NCBI GenBank assembly: GCA_030549495.1
Contig: JAUIRK010000251.1
Location: 62,001-126,000 of the forward strand
Direction: 5' to 3'
DNA: 64,000 nucleotides
Source: Nectonema munidae
Lineage: Eukaryota > Nematomorpha > Nectonematoida > Nectonematidae
In this document: piece after piece, positions 1 through 11,100 of the stretch
Layout of the letters: each line of letters begins with the position of its first letter
Position numbering within the stretch: the first letter of the stretch is position 1
Program-made: the position numbers and the translations under genes
Notes under the pieces: model-generated
Database searches by the model: none
What the model was told of the DNA's origin: nothing
The model's input: only the letters and a program-made list of their open reading frames with translations

Positions 1-549
1 TTTTTGAAAATAGATTATTTAACCTTTTGTATCAAAATTATGTATTTATGGAATTATTTTCAATAATCAAATAACAAAACCATTGCTTAACCACCATTAC
101 ATACATATTGTTTCGTATTATTCTTTCTCAGTATCAGATATATGTGAAAAAGTATACGAATAAAACAAAACTATACGTAAGAAAACTTGGATACTCAGGT
201 GTAGCATAAAAATTAATAAATCGGGTTTTCAGGGAGAACTAACGCTATATATATGTGTGTTGAAATTTTGTATTTTTTGATATCTTCGTAAAATTATTGT
301 GCCTGCCTTTAGTCTTCATTTGGCGGCCATACATTTGACCATTATACATTTAGTTATGTGTATTTTTTAAGTCTCTTGATTATGACTAGAGCTAATAACA
401 AAGTTAAAAAAGGTTAAATGAGAGCCCATTATCATAAAAGTTTTTATTTGAATTATGCCAATAAAATGATGCCTTGTTGGTTTTGAGCTATGCACGCTAA
501 GAGTAAATTTAAGTTCTTGATATTAATAAATAAATAAATAATACTAATG
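1..549. other. AT-rich non-coding stretch
   Basis: No coding exon, RNA or element boundary recognised. A short (taaa)n tract near 524-540 borders the hAT derivative that follows. Confidence 0.4.
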
Positions 550-1196
550 CAGAGCCAGCGCTAACCAAATTTTTTTTTGGGAGGGGGGGGGGGGAGTCAA
601 AGGGGCTGAAACTATACATTATGAAAATACACACTATAAAATTTTCCTTTCTAGAAGCAAATTCGATCAACATCGGAAACAAGAGCTAAAGAAGGTCATA
701 AAAATAAGGTAATGAGGGTTGAGAAGTATAATTAACTATAATGAAACAAAAGGGAATAAGAAAATCATTTTATTAACAATATATCATTTTTAGAGTAATA
801 AAGCAATTTACATGTCAAACATTCAACCTTCTTGACTTTTCGTTGAAATAGTTCAAAAACTCGAAAACTCTTTTAAGGGTCGAAAAACTTCTCTCACAGG
901 ATGCAGTACTGATTCCTATTGTTAGAGCAGCTTGATACTCAAAAAATACTCCAGATAATTTTATAATATATTTATTGAAACTACCAATGTACAAAGAAAA
1001 GACTTCTTCACATGCGGACTTTATCAGATGTAATTCATTTTAAATTCATTTAAAACTTATTTAAGCTTGAAAAATTGAGTGGAGAGGCTTGGAAAATTGA
1101 GTGGGGGTAGGGGTGGAGGGGGGTGTGGTCAAAAATGAGGGTGGGGGGGGGGGGGGGGGCTCAAGCCCTTAAAATAAATAGGGAGCGTGGGCCCTG
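550..1196 (-). mobile_element. Non-autonomous hAT element, copy A
   Basis: The 8-bp duplication tactaatg lies at 542-549 and again at 1197-1204, immediately outside ends that read CAGAGCCAGCGCT and, reversed, CAGGGCCCACGCT. Eight-bp duplications and CAG.G ends are hAT hallmarks. Read on the - strand, roughly 790-970 encodes a piece of the hAT C-terminal dimerisation domain with the core ISTASCERSFSTLKR. The rest of the transposase is missing, so this is a deletion derivative mobilised in trans. G-runs of 10-19 bases sit near both ends. A sister copy is at 55466-56051 and shares the same interior. Boundaries and superfamily are well supported; the family name is not known. Confidence 0.88.
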
Positions 1197-1204
1197 TACT
1201 AATG

Positions 1205-3855
1205 TAAAAATAGTTTAATTAGATTGTTATGTAGTTACATTATAGTATTAGTATTAGTTTCAACAGTACTAACAATTTAATAACAATCGAACCTAAATGA
1301 TTATTTTAACTACTACTTTCTGTCATTATATACTTCTCCTCTACTAATTAAAATAATTAGCATTCAAAATTATGCAAGATATCCAATAAATCTTAAAAAT
1401 TTCGATAATTTTATCCCAAAATATATATAATATTTGCTCCTAAATAGTTTACAGAGATTTTTAACGTTCGTAATGTTGTAAATGAAAATATTGTATAGGG
1501 AATAAAATCTTTTTTTTTAAATTTTTTTCCTCAACTAAGTGATTCCTAGATTTGCCTTTATTTCTTCATCATGATACACTGTTTAAAATGTTTTCTGATT
1601 TATTGCATTAAGCAAATTCATACAATTATCACGAGTGTTTTTAATATAGAATGAGGATGAATTTGATTTTGAAAAAAATTCCCTTGAGTCGTCATAAAAT
1701 TTTATGCGTATGCTAAGTCTATGCTTTTAGTAGATATTAATATGTTTCAGAAATTCGTACTATGACTATACTATAATAAAAACACAATTTTTCTTTTAAA
1801 TCATTCATTATTGTTTCTTAAAAGATATGTAAGATGATGTCTGTGTGAACTGTTCATGTATATATGCCATTATATGTACATTTTAAGCCTAGATTGAAAT
1901 TCACATTATATATATGGAATGACACAGATTTTCATACGAATAGCAATTAAGCATCAAATAAAATACACTGTATACAAAGCGATTTCGTATTCCTCTACAA
2001 AACTACTCTCACACACAAACACAACCTTTTAATATCAATGTAATATGTCTAATTTTCTAAAGCCTTTTGAGAGTATGAAGTTATATGAGAATGATCTAGG
2101 TAGCAGCTTTCTATCTTGCCTTTTATGTCAAATTTTGGAAGAAGAGGAGTTTTATAAAGAGAGAGTTTCGCAAGATGATAATATTGTACCTTTAGCATAT
2201 ATAATATGAAAATAGTTTGTTATTCGCTGAAGATTGTATTTTTTCGTTACCTTTCCCTAGGCTATTTACATAATATCTTTCCATCTTCCATCTCGCAAAT
2301 GAGGTTTATCGTATACATTATGATCATGAAAGTGAGTGTTTTGTCTGCTTAATAAAAAGAAGAAGTATATTTCTTTTCTAACGATTACATTAAAAATGTA
2401 GAGTTTCATCACTTATCACACGCTTTTCCTGAAAAATTAGCATTTTACCACTACTATTTTCTTCGTGTGTGGTTCTGAGTAATTCTCTGATAAAACTTCC
2501 TGTTTTGCTATGAGTAGTGCTAGATCATCGACGTCTTACCTTTGTGAAATATGAGGGAGAAAATATTTTGACTTGAAAGCTTTCTCTATTGTAAAAATAT
2601 ATACATATATACAAATACATAGAAAAATTTTCTGAAATAAGTCTTCTCTACATATTTTACAAGCACTACTATATTTTGGTAGATACCGTGTTCCTTTTGC
2701 ATGATCGAAATTATTTTTTTTAGAATTTACCTAAATTTGCTCTTATGAATGTCAAAATTAAAAACTTGCACAATTTATATAATCTAGAGCAGAAGGGGGC
2801 AAACCACGGCGAGCGAAGTCTTTTTCTTAACAGGAACTTCATTAGGGAATTAGAGAAAATCAATTTTTGTGCATTTTGTTAAAAACACCTTAAAACAAAT
2901 TGCGTCAATTCTGCAGCGGGAGAAGAATTTCCTTCGCAATGCTTGAAATGCGTCATATGAAAAATTTTGGAGTGACATTTTTTTCTAAATTGAACACTAA
3001 TATTTTGCTTATCTATATTACTTATGTTTTATATTTTGTTGAAAATATTATCAAACTTTATAGTATTCAAGCCGGATAATAGCACTAGTTATCTAGGTTT
3101 CGATTAACCAATTTTAGGGATATTAAGCAAGATTCTTAATGAATCTTTTTGGAAATTTTGTTACCTATATATAGTAGTTTGTTTTTCCCTTATTTTTAAG
3201 AATATTATATTCTGAATTTGAATCGAATGACACAAACGAATAAAAATATTATATACTTTTTCAAGGGATTCATAAGCAAGCAATCTTATGTTTCAGTCTA
3301 AGGTTTTTAGAATGGTTCAATATAAAAAAAACCTCCAAATGCTAGCTTATCTAAGAGCTCTCAAAATACATTTTCCTTTATGAATGTTTTTATTTACTAA
3401 AAGCATTTTTTTACATTAAAAATTTTAATTAATGAAAAAAACTTTCAAGTTTTGTGGATTCTTTCAAAATCTAGCAGCAGATTCTCAATCAGTAAAGCAA
3501 AAAAATTGTATAGATGTAAGATGTGTTTTCTTAACACTTTCACGCCCAATAGGACACTAGTTTTTCATAAAAAGTCATCTGATTCAAGTTATATAAAAAT
3601 CATTCAAAAAGATAAACAGACCAAAATTTTTCAGAAAGAGAAAAACGGACGGAATATAGTAATTTGTTATAAAAGTACCTTGAAATCAAGAAATTATCTG
3701 CGTCAGTAAAAACTGACGATTAAATGGAATGTTTAAATTTAAATGTTTTATCTTGAAAATAAGAGACTTAAAAAATTAATGAGTGAAAACTTAGTTTAGT
3801 TGACCTTGGCTTAATGTTGTGAAAAAAGAAAGAATTTAAATCTAAATCTACTCAC
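1205..3855. other. AT-rich non-coding DNA with a weak hAT-like terminus
   Basis: No convincing exon on either strand. Around 2788-2815 the string gggggcaaaccacggc resembles the end of Charlie-type hAT elements, but no partner end was found. The 85-residue open frame at 3452-3709 has AT-driven composition and no recognisable domain. Confidence 0.3.
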
Positions 3856-3921
3856 ATAAGCAGTACGAACTAATTCATTCGGCACCAGTTGGACGAGGGC
3901 ACCATAATATGGATTAGTCAT
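3856..3921 (-). CDS. Possible first coding exon of a divergent gene
   Basis: On the - strand an ATG at 3921 with a purine at -3 opens a 22-codon frame beginning MTNPYYGALVQLVPNEL. It ends at TAT followed by GTGAGTAG, a strong splice donor at 3855-3848. The frame upstream of the ATG stays open for about 25 codons, so the exon could also be internal with an acceptor near 4010. Composition is less AT-biased than the surroundings. I do not recognise the protein. The next exon would lie to the left and was not found, so the gene probably runs out of the window. It would be transcribed head-to-head with the filament gene. Confidence 0.4.
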
Positions 3922-4485
3922 TGCAACATCCGTAATTCTTTTCGGCTCTGTCAAGTGAATTTGATAGTTCAAGCACTTTGGATAACAAGTGTAATTTGGT
4001 GATATATCTCATCCTTTAAACGTATTTTTAATTAACCGCAACACACTGCCATATAATTTACACATAGTTGCTGTCGTACTATCGCAAAAAACATTTTAAC
4101 GTCTTTTGGAAAGGTAACGATAATAATAATAATTTGTGATACGGCTCATCATTATCATCGTTTTGTGTTCTGAGAAGCATTGCTACTATCATCATCAAAA
4201 TTAATCCACACTTACCTGCTCAGGATATGCTGCTTCTCCCTATACACGCTGTGTTATTTTAACACTAATTTCATAACGAACTCTCACTATATTGAATAAC
4301 TCATCAAACAAAAATCCAGATCTCCTTTTCAACTTTGTTTACTTAGTCAGTATGCTGCATTTGGTTGATCCTATACCAGCAACTAAATATCATACCTCTA
4401 TCCCTATACACGTGCACAAATTTGTATCAGTGTCATAAGCAGCAAACGTGTCTACATATCATCATCATAATTAGCAAAATGAATC
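3922..4485. promoter_or_regulatory. Intergenic region, putative bidirectional promoter
   Basis: This 564-bp interval separates the ATG of the filament gene (+) from the putative divergent exon (-). It is less AT-rich than its surroundings. TCAGT at 4347-4351 matches the arthropod initiator and could mark a + strand start site; no clear TATA box is placed before it. Function is inferred from position only. Confidence 0.35.
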
Positions 4486-4502
4486 ATGGCACCTCCTTCT
4501 AA
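4479..4502 (+). promoter_or_regulatory. Overlapping upstream ORF at the filament start
   Basis: An ATG at 4479 opens a 7-codon frame (MNHGTSF, stop at 4500-4502) that overlaps the main ATG at 4486 in another frame. Both ATGs have A at -3 and the main one also has G at +4. If transcripts start upstream, this uORF would compete with main-frame initiation. Confidence 0.5.
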
Positions 4503-5105
4503 AAATACGTACTCAACCCAAGCTTACATCCATAAAAGAAATCGATCTCCGCTCAATCCTGCCGTAGTTACCTTTCACAAAGTTTCCAGCAATCAGGCCA
4601 TGGATTCAAGCAAATTGTACAAATCCACGATATCTCAAAGGACTCCCCTGAAGTTCAGAAAGAGCACTTACTTGACATCCATGAGTAAACGAAGTAGATC
4701 CCTTTCAGCACTAAATCCTTCTTCTCAACACTCACTCCACACTTCGAAGACTTCCATGTATACAAATTTGGGAAGTAAATTAGAAAGTCTTGACCTATTT
4801 AGTAGTGGCGCTTCTAGAGCTATTGCAGAAAGGCTGAAGGAAAAGCACGATCTTCAATGTTTAAATGATAGACTCGCAAACTATATCGAGAATGTTAGAT
4901 TTTTGGAAGCTATCAATAAAAAGATAGCTCTCGATATTGGAGTGTATCGAGAGAAGACTTTTTCCATTGAAAATCTGTTGAAAGGCATGTTTGAGGCGGA
5001 GATAGGCCAAGCACAAAAGTTGATAAGCGAAATAATTGATAGTAGAGAAAAAGTGAATTATAAGCTAAACGACTTAACCGACATGGTTGAAGATTGGAAA
5101 ATTAG
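4486..5105 (+). CDS. Filament gene exon 1: head, coil 1A, start of coil 1B
   Basis: Starts at ATG 4486 (atcATGg context) and ends in phase 2 at AG before the donor GTATTT. Contains the 110-residue head with RSPLNP and SQRTPLKF, possible Ser/Thr-Pro phosphorylation sites, and the coil 1A initiation motif LNDRLANYIENVRFLE. Confidence 0.92.
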
Positions 5106-8100
5106 GTATTTATTTTTCATCCCTAATATTGAATAGGCATTTTTTGAAACTATATTTTTAAATCTAAATTCAATTTTAATCATTCGTTTAAGATTTTGTG
5201 GTTAAATTATTTTAAGGTAAATTTCGTTTGCTTAAATATTTATGATTTTTTTCAAACATTTTGAGATAGTGACATTATTACATACCGTTAGTTATGAATG
5301 CCACCATGAAAAAGTTAATAGACCCTTTCCCTTTTTGAGTATACCAGCCCAGGTATGTGGCCAACCACATATTTTTTTGCGTTTTCGTAGGAGTGCGGCC
5401 ATGCAAACCGTGAATGCATGTAAATATTTTATTTTAATTAACATTGATATAAAGTGTAGGTTGTACAGGTTTAGACTAGTAGAATAAACCGTGTTAGTAA
5501 CTCGTAACATACTCGTAAATGTAGTGTTAAACAAATTACTCGTCTCAGATTATTTCTGCAAATCTTTGATGAATGAAGTACTACAATGACATTTAAAAAT
5601 GGCTTAAATCTTACACACAAAATATTTAGGATATAAACTTGATTTACTTAAAAATAATTGAATTACTTTCAACAAAAAAGAAATTTAAATGTTATCTTCC
5701 ACTATTAACTCGTTTCGATACAATCCTCATTGGTTTATCGAAATGGTAATATAAAGGTACCAACTTCTATATTATCATTAAAAAATTCTATGTTTTTCAA
5801 TCATCTAAAAAGCATCTTTGAAAAAAGATATTATTTTTTATCAGTGCCCATAAGTGTAAGCCCCGGACACTTCGTCTCCAGACAGTTCGTTGAACAACAT
5901 GTTATCGCCGAACCATTCATCGAATGGATATTTAGTCGAACAGACTTTATGTCGAACGGTGGTTTCGTCGCAAACGATTTCTTTGTTGCATAAATGTATT
6001 TTTTAAGCAAAAAAATAATTTACCTCTCTGTCCCCCTCATTATATTGAAGTTATATAAATAAAAAAAAACCTCCAAAACCAAAACGTTTGGAAATTAAAT
6101 TTTTTTTAATCATTTTTCTAGCCATTCTGATTATACATGACCGTTTCCAAATATAATAATACTAATCAGAGCTAAGGAAAGAACTATATATCAGTTAATT
6201 GTTTTTTTAACAATTTTTTTCTAGTTAAAAAATATATTAAACACACGGAGCTTAAAGTAACAAAAATAAAAATGCAACTTTATAGTTAAATAAATTTTAA
6301 ATTCTTTAAAACAAAGGGGACTTAATATAAGTGATCAGATCAATTTTTTTAAGATGAATTGACAAGGGTATTTATTCAAACAATATAGTTCTTTAAAATT
6401 TGGATTATTTTTTCATTAAGTTTTTCAAAGATACTCGCATCGATTTCCATTGAAAATACCCAAAAACTAAAATCACTTCCAAAATCCCCCAAAACTAAAA
6501 TCCCAACTTCCAAAATTCCCGAAAAACAAAATCCCCGGTATCAATATTCTTGAAAGCTAAAGTTTTCAAAATATTTTAAAATTGCAGGTCAACCGGTTTA
6601 AGTCTTGAAGTACGATCTTTCTTTACTATGAAAAAGTAAGTTATTAAAAAGTAAATTAAGATTTGTTAATAAAATAGGTAGATAATTAATACGCTAATAA
6701 GAATCAATTCATAAATTCATATACTACAAAAGAAAATAAACTTTATATGTATATATATTTGTTAACTAATATATACTAATTAAGTTAATTTAGGCAAAAA
6801 TGATCAGTTCGCATTCAATTGAAATCTTTTCTTTTTAACAGGCTAAATAGTGATTCACTGCGAGTTATCATTAAAAAAGATTTGATCCGTTGAAACTTCT
6901 TAATGAACAAATGGACATCCTTATTCAATTTTCAAATTTTATGAGTGGTGGCAAAAAATTCCAAAAATTATTTTCCATTAGATCTTCCTTTTAGTTATTA
7001 ACTATTATTTGGTTTATTAGTTCATTCTTCATGCGTACCACATTTAACAAAAAATAGTTTGCAAAAGCTTCATGTAACAAAAAACCGATGTCTAAACTAA
7101 ATGTCTGTCTATTAAATGTCATTGTGCCATTATGCAATGGAATTTTGAAATACTTAAAGATACTTAGAAGGATTTTATTAAACGGGATTTAACTAAAAAA
7201 CATGACAATTTAGAGTTTTTTAAACAAAACTTAAAAAAATAAGATACTATACCATCATTAAACGAAACTTATCAAATATCAAAAAATTTATCCCCTTTTA
7301 ACAAAAAAGTCATCCCCTTTTAAAGCTTGTTTAGATAATAAGAAATAATGCAGAAATAGCCCTTGTAAAAATGGCTAAAACCTGTCTAACCTGAATCCAA
7401 GCCATACTGCCAAGTTACAGAGACACTTTAAATTGTGGATTTAGAACATGAAACTAAAAATCAGAGAGTTATATAAATTCAACTCATATTCATTAACAAG
7501 GTTCTATGGTATCACAAAATAATTTGTTACCATCCTATCAAAGTTCATAGCCTTTTCTATCGATTTCGATGATGGATGTTATGGCCGGTTCCTGGTTAAA
7601 AAGGCCCAAAATCGAAACGGCCCAAACCAAAACGGTCCAAAATTAAAACGACCCAAACCAAAAAGGCCCAAAACCGAAACGGCTCAATACCACAATGGCT
7701 CAAACCAAAACGGCCCAAAACCGAAACGGCCCAAAGCCAAAACGGTACAAAACCAAAACAACCCATACCAAAACAGCCAAAAAGCAAAACGGCCAAAAAC
7801 CATAACGGCTCAAAGCCAATACGACCATAAACCGATACGGCCAAAAACCTGAAGGCTAGAGTAAGCTGGAACTACAATCTAAGAACACAAACTTTAATTT
7901 TCAAATACAGTTGGCCATCACTTAACCGGAAACAATAGGACCGGAAAGATTTCGGTTCGACCATTTTCCAGATCAGTCTTTATTATGTCGGAATACACAA
8001 AGAAGAGAAGCTAAGCTTTATTTTACACATTTGAACTTTGCTGAATTATCAAAGTTTAATTAATGAAGGAAACAAACAAAAAATGTCAGTGAAAATTTGA

Positions 8101-11100
8101 AAATTGAAAATTTGAAAGTGAGTAACTTTATTGCACATAATACTTATTGAAAATATTAATAAGTTGAAATGGAACAGGTCAATTCGACCTAAGGAAAATT
8201 GGGCCTCAAAACAATTTGGTCTCAAAAAATAATGAGATAGAAGCCGAATTGTGTTGAAGTCCAACTGTCCCAAGGACGAATTGACTATAAACGGTTTAAA
8301 TACTTACCAGCAACCAAAGTTTCTTGAGATATGATCAGATCACTATTTATTTTAGAGTGAATTTGGTCCCAGTTTTTGTAGAAAAATAATATTCAATTTT
8401 TCCCAGGGTTTCTTTATAGAAATGACATCACTAAAATACTATTGGAAACACTTCAACTTTAATTCTATAGTAGATGATATTGGTTCAAAAATTGTATTTA
8501 TTATTTTCAAATTTTGAACTTCGAACATATCATTTTGAGTAAGTTTTGGAAAAAACTCAGGAATGTATAAGTTTTCCAATTTTGGGTTTGATTACTTTTA
8601 TTTGGATACAAAGAAAGTTTAGGCTTTTTTTGTTTTGGACGTTTTGGGTTTTGGCCGTTTTGGTATTGGGCCGTTTTGGTTTTGGGCCGTTTTGGTATTG
8701 GGGCATTTCGGTTTTGGTTTGGGCTGTTTTGGTTTTGGGCCATTTTGACAGGGCACTTTATGGCCAACACCTTTCAAAAAGTCCTCAAGTTGTAGTTCAC
8801 CAGAAATGTATCTGTTACACAAATTTTGTAGTCTTTGCTGATGAACATGTTTAATCCTTTTTCTTATGGCAATCAAGTAACTTCGGATGGAGGAAAACAA
8901 TGCTTAAGTCTAAATTCTACAACATGGCATTGGGATTGCCATAAGAAAAAGGTGTTGGCCATAACATCCATCTTGGAAATCGATAGAAAAGGCTATTAAC
9001 GTTGTTAGGATGATAACAAATTATTTTGTGATACCGTAGAATCTTTTTAATGAATATTAGTTGTATATATCTTTTTAATTTTTTAGCCCTGGATAACTGG
9101 TATAAAATTTCGGAATATTATTCGGTCGGATGCATTTTTACCTATTTGCCAATTGCGGGCATTCTTTTCACACACCTTATACATTGCATACATATAACAC
9201 ATGGAGTTTATGCTTGAGTGCTGTTTGATAGGATGTGATCATTATAAAGCTTTATGGCTTCATAAAAGCAAATTTTATTCCAAGGATACAGGATAAAGAT
9301 ACTTTTGTATACACTTTTTAATTAAAAATAGAGGTTTATCGCGTTTTCCCTCACGATTTACCACAACTCTTATGATGTCGTTCAATAATTATACTAAGCA
9401 AAATCAAGAAGACCTTATCCCATTTTCATCATATACACACACATACATATAAGTGGAATTTATCAATCCATCTTCTTCTTCGCTATCAATGTCATCATTT
9501 TTACACGACAGCTTTAAAAAACTATCAATAAAGCTCAAACGAATCAATAAAATGCTTTTAATTCTGCCTATTATTCCCTTTTTTATAGTTTCGCTTCGTG
9601 ATGAAGACTGGTCGATACTTTTGTCTGCCTTTTATGCCTCTATTTTCTAAAACACAAGCCAGCCAGCATATATAGGAATAATACACGTAGACGTTATTCA
9701 TACTAGCATCTTGTGAGTTGAAAGAATCAACGTATAATATTACGACCACCATTATTATACTAGAAAGCACTATTTTATCATTATATTTTGCCAATAGTGA
9801 AAAGCAGCCTTGATATTTAGTAAACAGGAAATCTGTATTAAATATAAAAATGTGTAAATACATATTCGATGCTCTTTTATACGAATATACATATATATAC
9901 TCTATTTATTAAAAAATATTTTGTAAAATGACTAATATATATATAGTCATTACACGAAATGACTAATTTAACAGATTGACTGTTATAGATTAGTGTTAAT
10001 CGATATAACAAGATTCGAGTTTTATGAAAACGTCTTTTTGTTTTTTGCCATAGTAATTTTCTGTGTTTACTGTTGTGCCATTCAAGATTTTCTGTTTGTT
10101 GATTGATAAAAAATGTCTATTTTATTATGCTCATAATCCTGATCTAGTTTTCTTTGTTGCAAATTTTCAAGTAGCCTTTAAAAAAAGTTGGTTATAAAGT
10201 TCTTTGAAGTTATTTTTACATTTTTTGTCGTCAATCTGTCTATTTTTTGTTTAGACTCCAACAATTCTTTTTGATATAAAAGAATTATAAGTAGTGATAA
10301 AAGCCTATGCTAAATTTTGCAACTTTTGAGATCCATGCTAGAATTTCCAGACTCACATTGAAGTGTGACACTAAAACACTCTTCATCGCACTTATTGTAC
10401 ATATAAAAATAAAAAATAAAAATTATTTGTAAAAAAAATCAATTTTACAGTGAAACACTTTTTTTAAGTAAATTCATCGTAATATTTATAATGTGTAAAT
10501 TAATCTTTGTTAAAATTACAATTTAAACAAATTTTCAAAATACAATAGTACAAAGTACTAGATTATTAATAAAATTTAGTACGCTTTAAAAGTCTCATTT
10601 CTTTTATAAATATAATAAATTGTTATTTGAACATTTATTTTAGCAAAAATGAAAATTTTGGCTAAGATGAATAAACTATTGTATAAATTTATATAACGAA
10701 AATGAAAGCGAACCTATGAAAATGCAATGAATACAAATTTTCCCAAATTATAATAATTATAAAGTGTATGCATTATGTATTTATGATACAACAAATCTAA
10801 AATCTTCAGCATTTTATAGTATGCCCTGTTGACAACTTTTGTAAATAATACACTCTACTTTAATCCACACAATATTTGCTTTTGCTTAGAATATTTCAGT
10901 GTTTTTTAAAATGATCATAATTCTTCCTTTGGGATCCTTCAAACTGTTAACGATGTCCGTGATAATCATGGATATTAAAAAGTGACCATTTTTTAAATGA
11001 AAAAATTGATCTTAGTAATAACAACTTTTTATAAATTTTCGAATTATAATATAAAACTTTGAAAGAAAAATATTTTAATCTGTGAAATTTCTGGTTTTTG

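Noticed and set aside
3452-3709. 85-codon + strand open frame
   Set aside because: Lys/Ser/Asn-rich composition expected from AT-rich DNA, no domain, no splice or promoter context.
5292-5534. Opposing open frames at 5242-5534
   Set aside because: Both strands are open over the same bases and neither shows a recognisable domain.
5860-5990. Possible CRISPR-like spaced repeats (gttcg/cgaac)
   Set aside because: Units are irregular in sequence and spacing and the genome is eukaryotic; better seen as a decayed minisatellite.
7596-7844. 82-codon frame rich in Gly, Phe and Leu
   Set aside because: Pure translation of the minisatellite array in the fold-back element; same for 8507-8900 frames.
9453-9650. 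65-codon hydrophobic open frame
   Set aside because: Lies inside filament intron 1 with no homology or exon signals; overlaps an unrelated open frame on the other strand.
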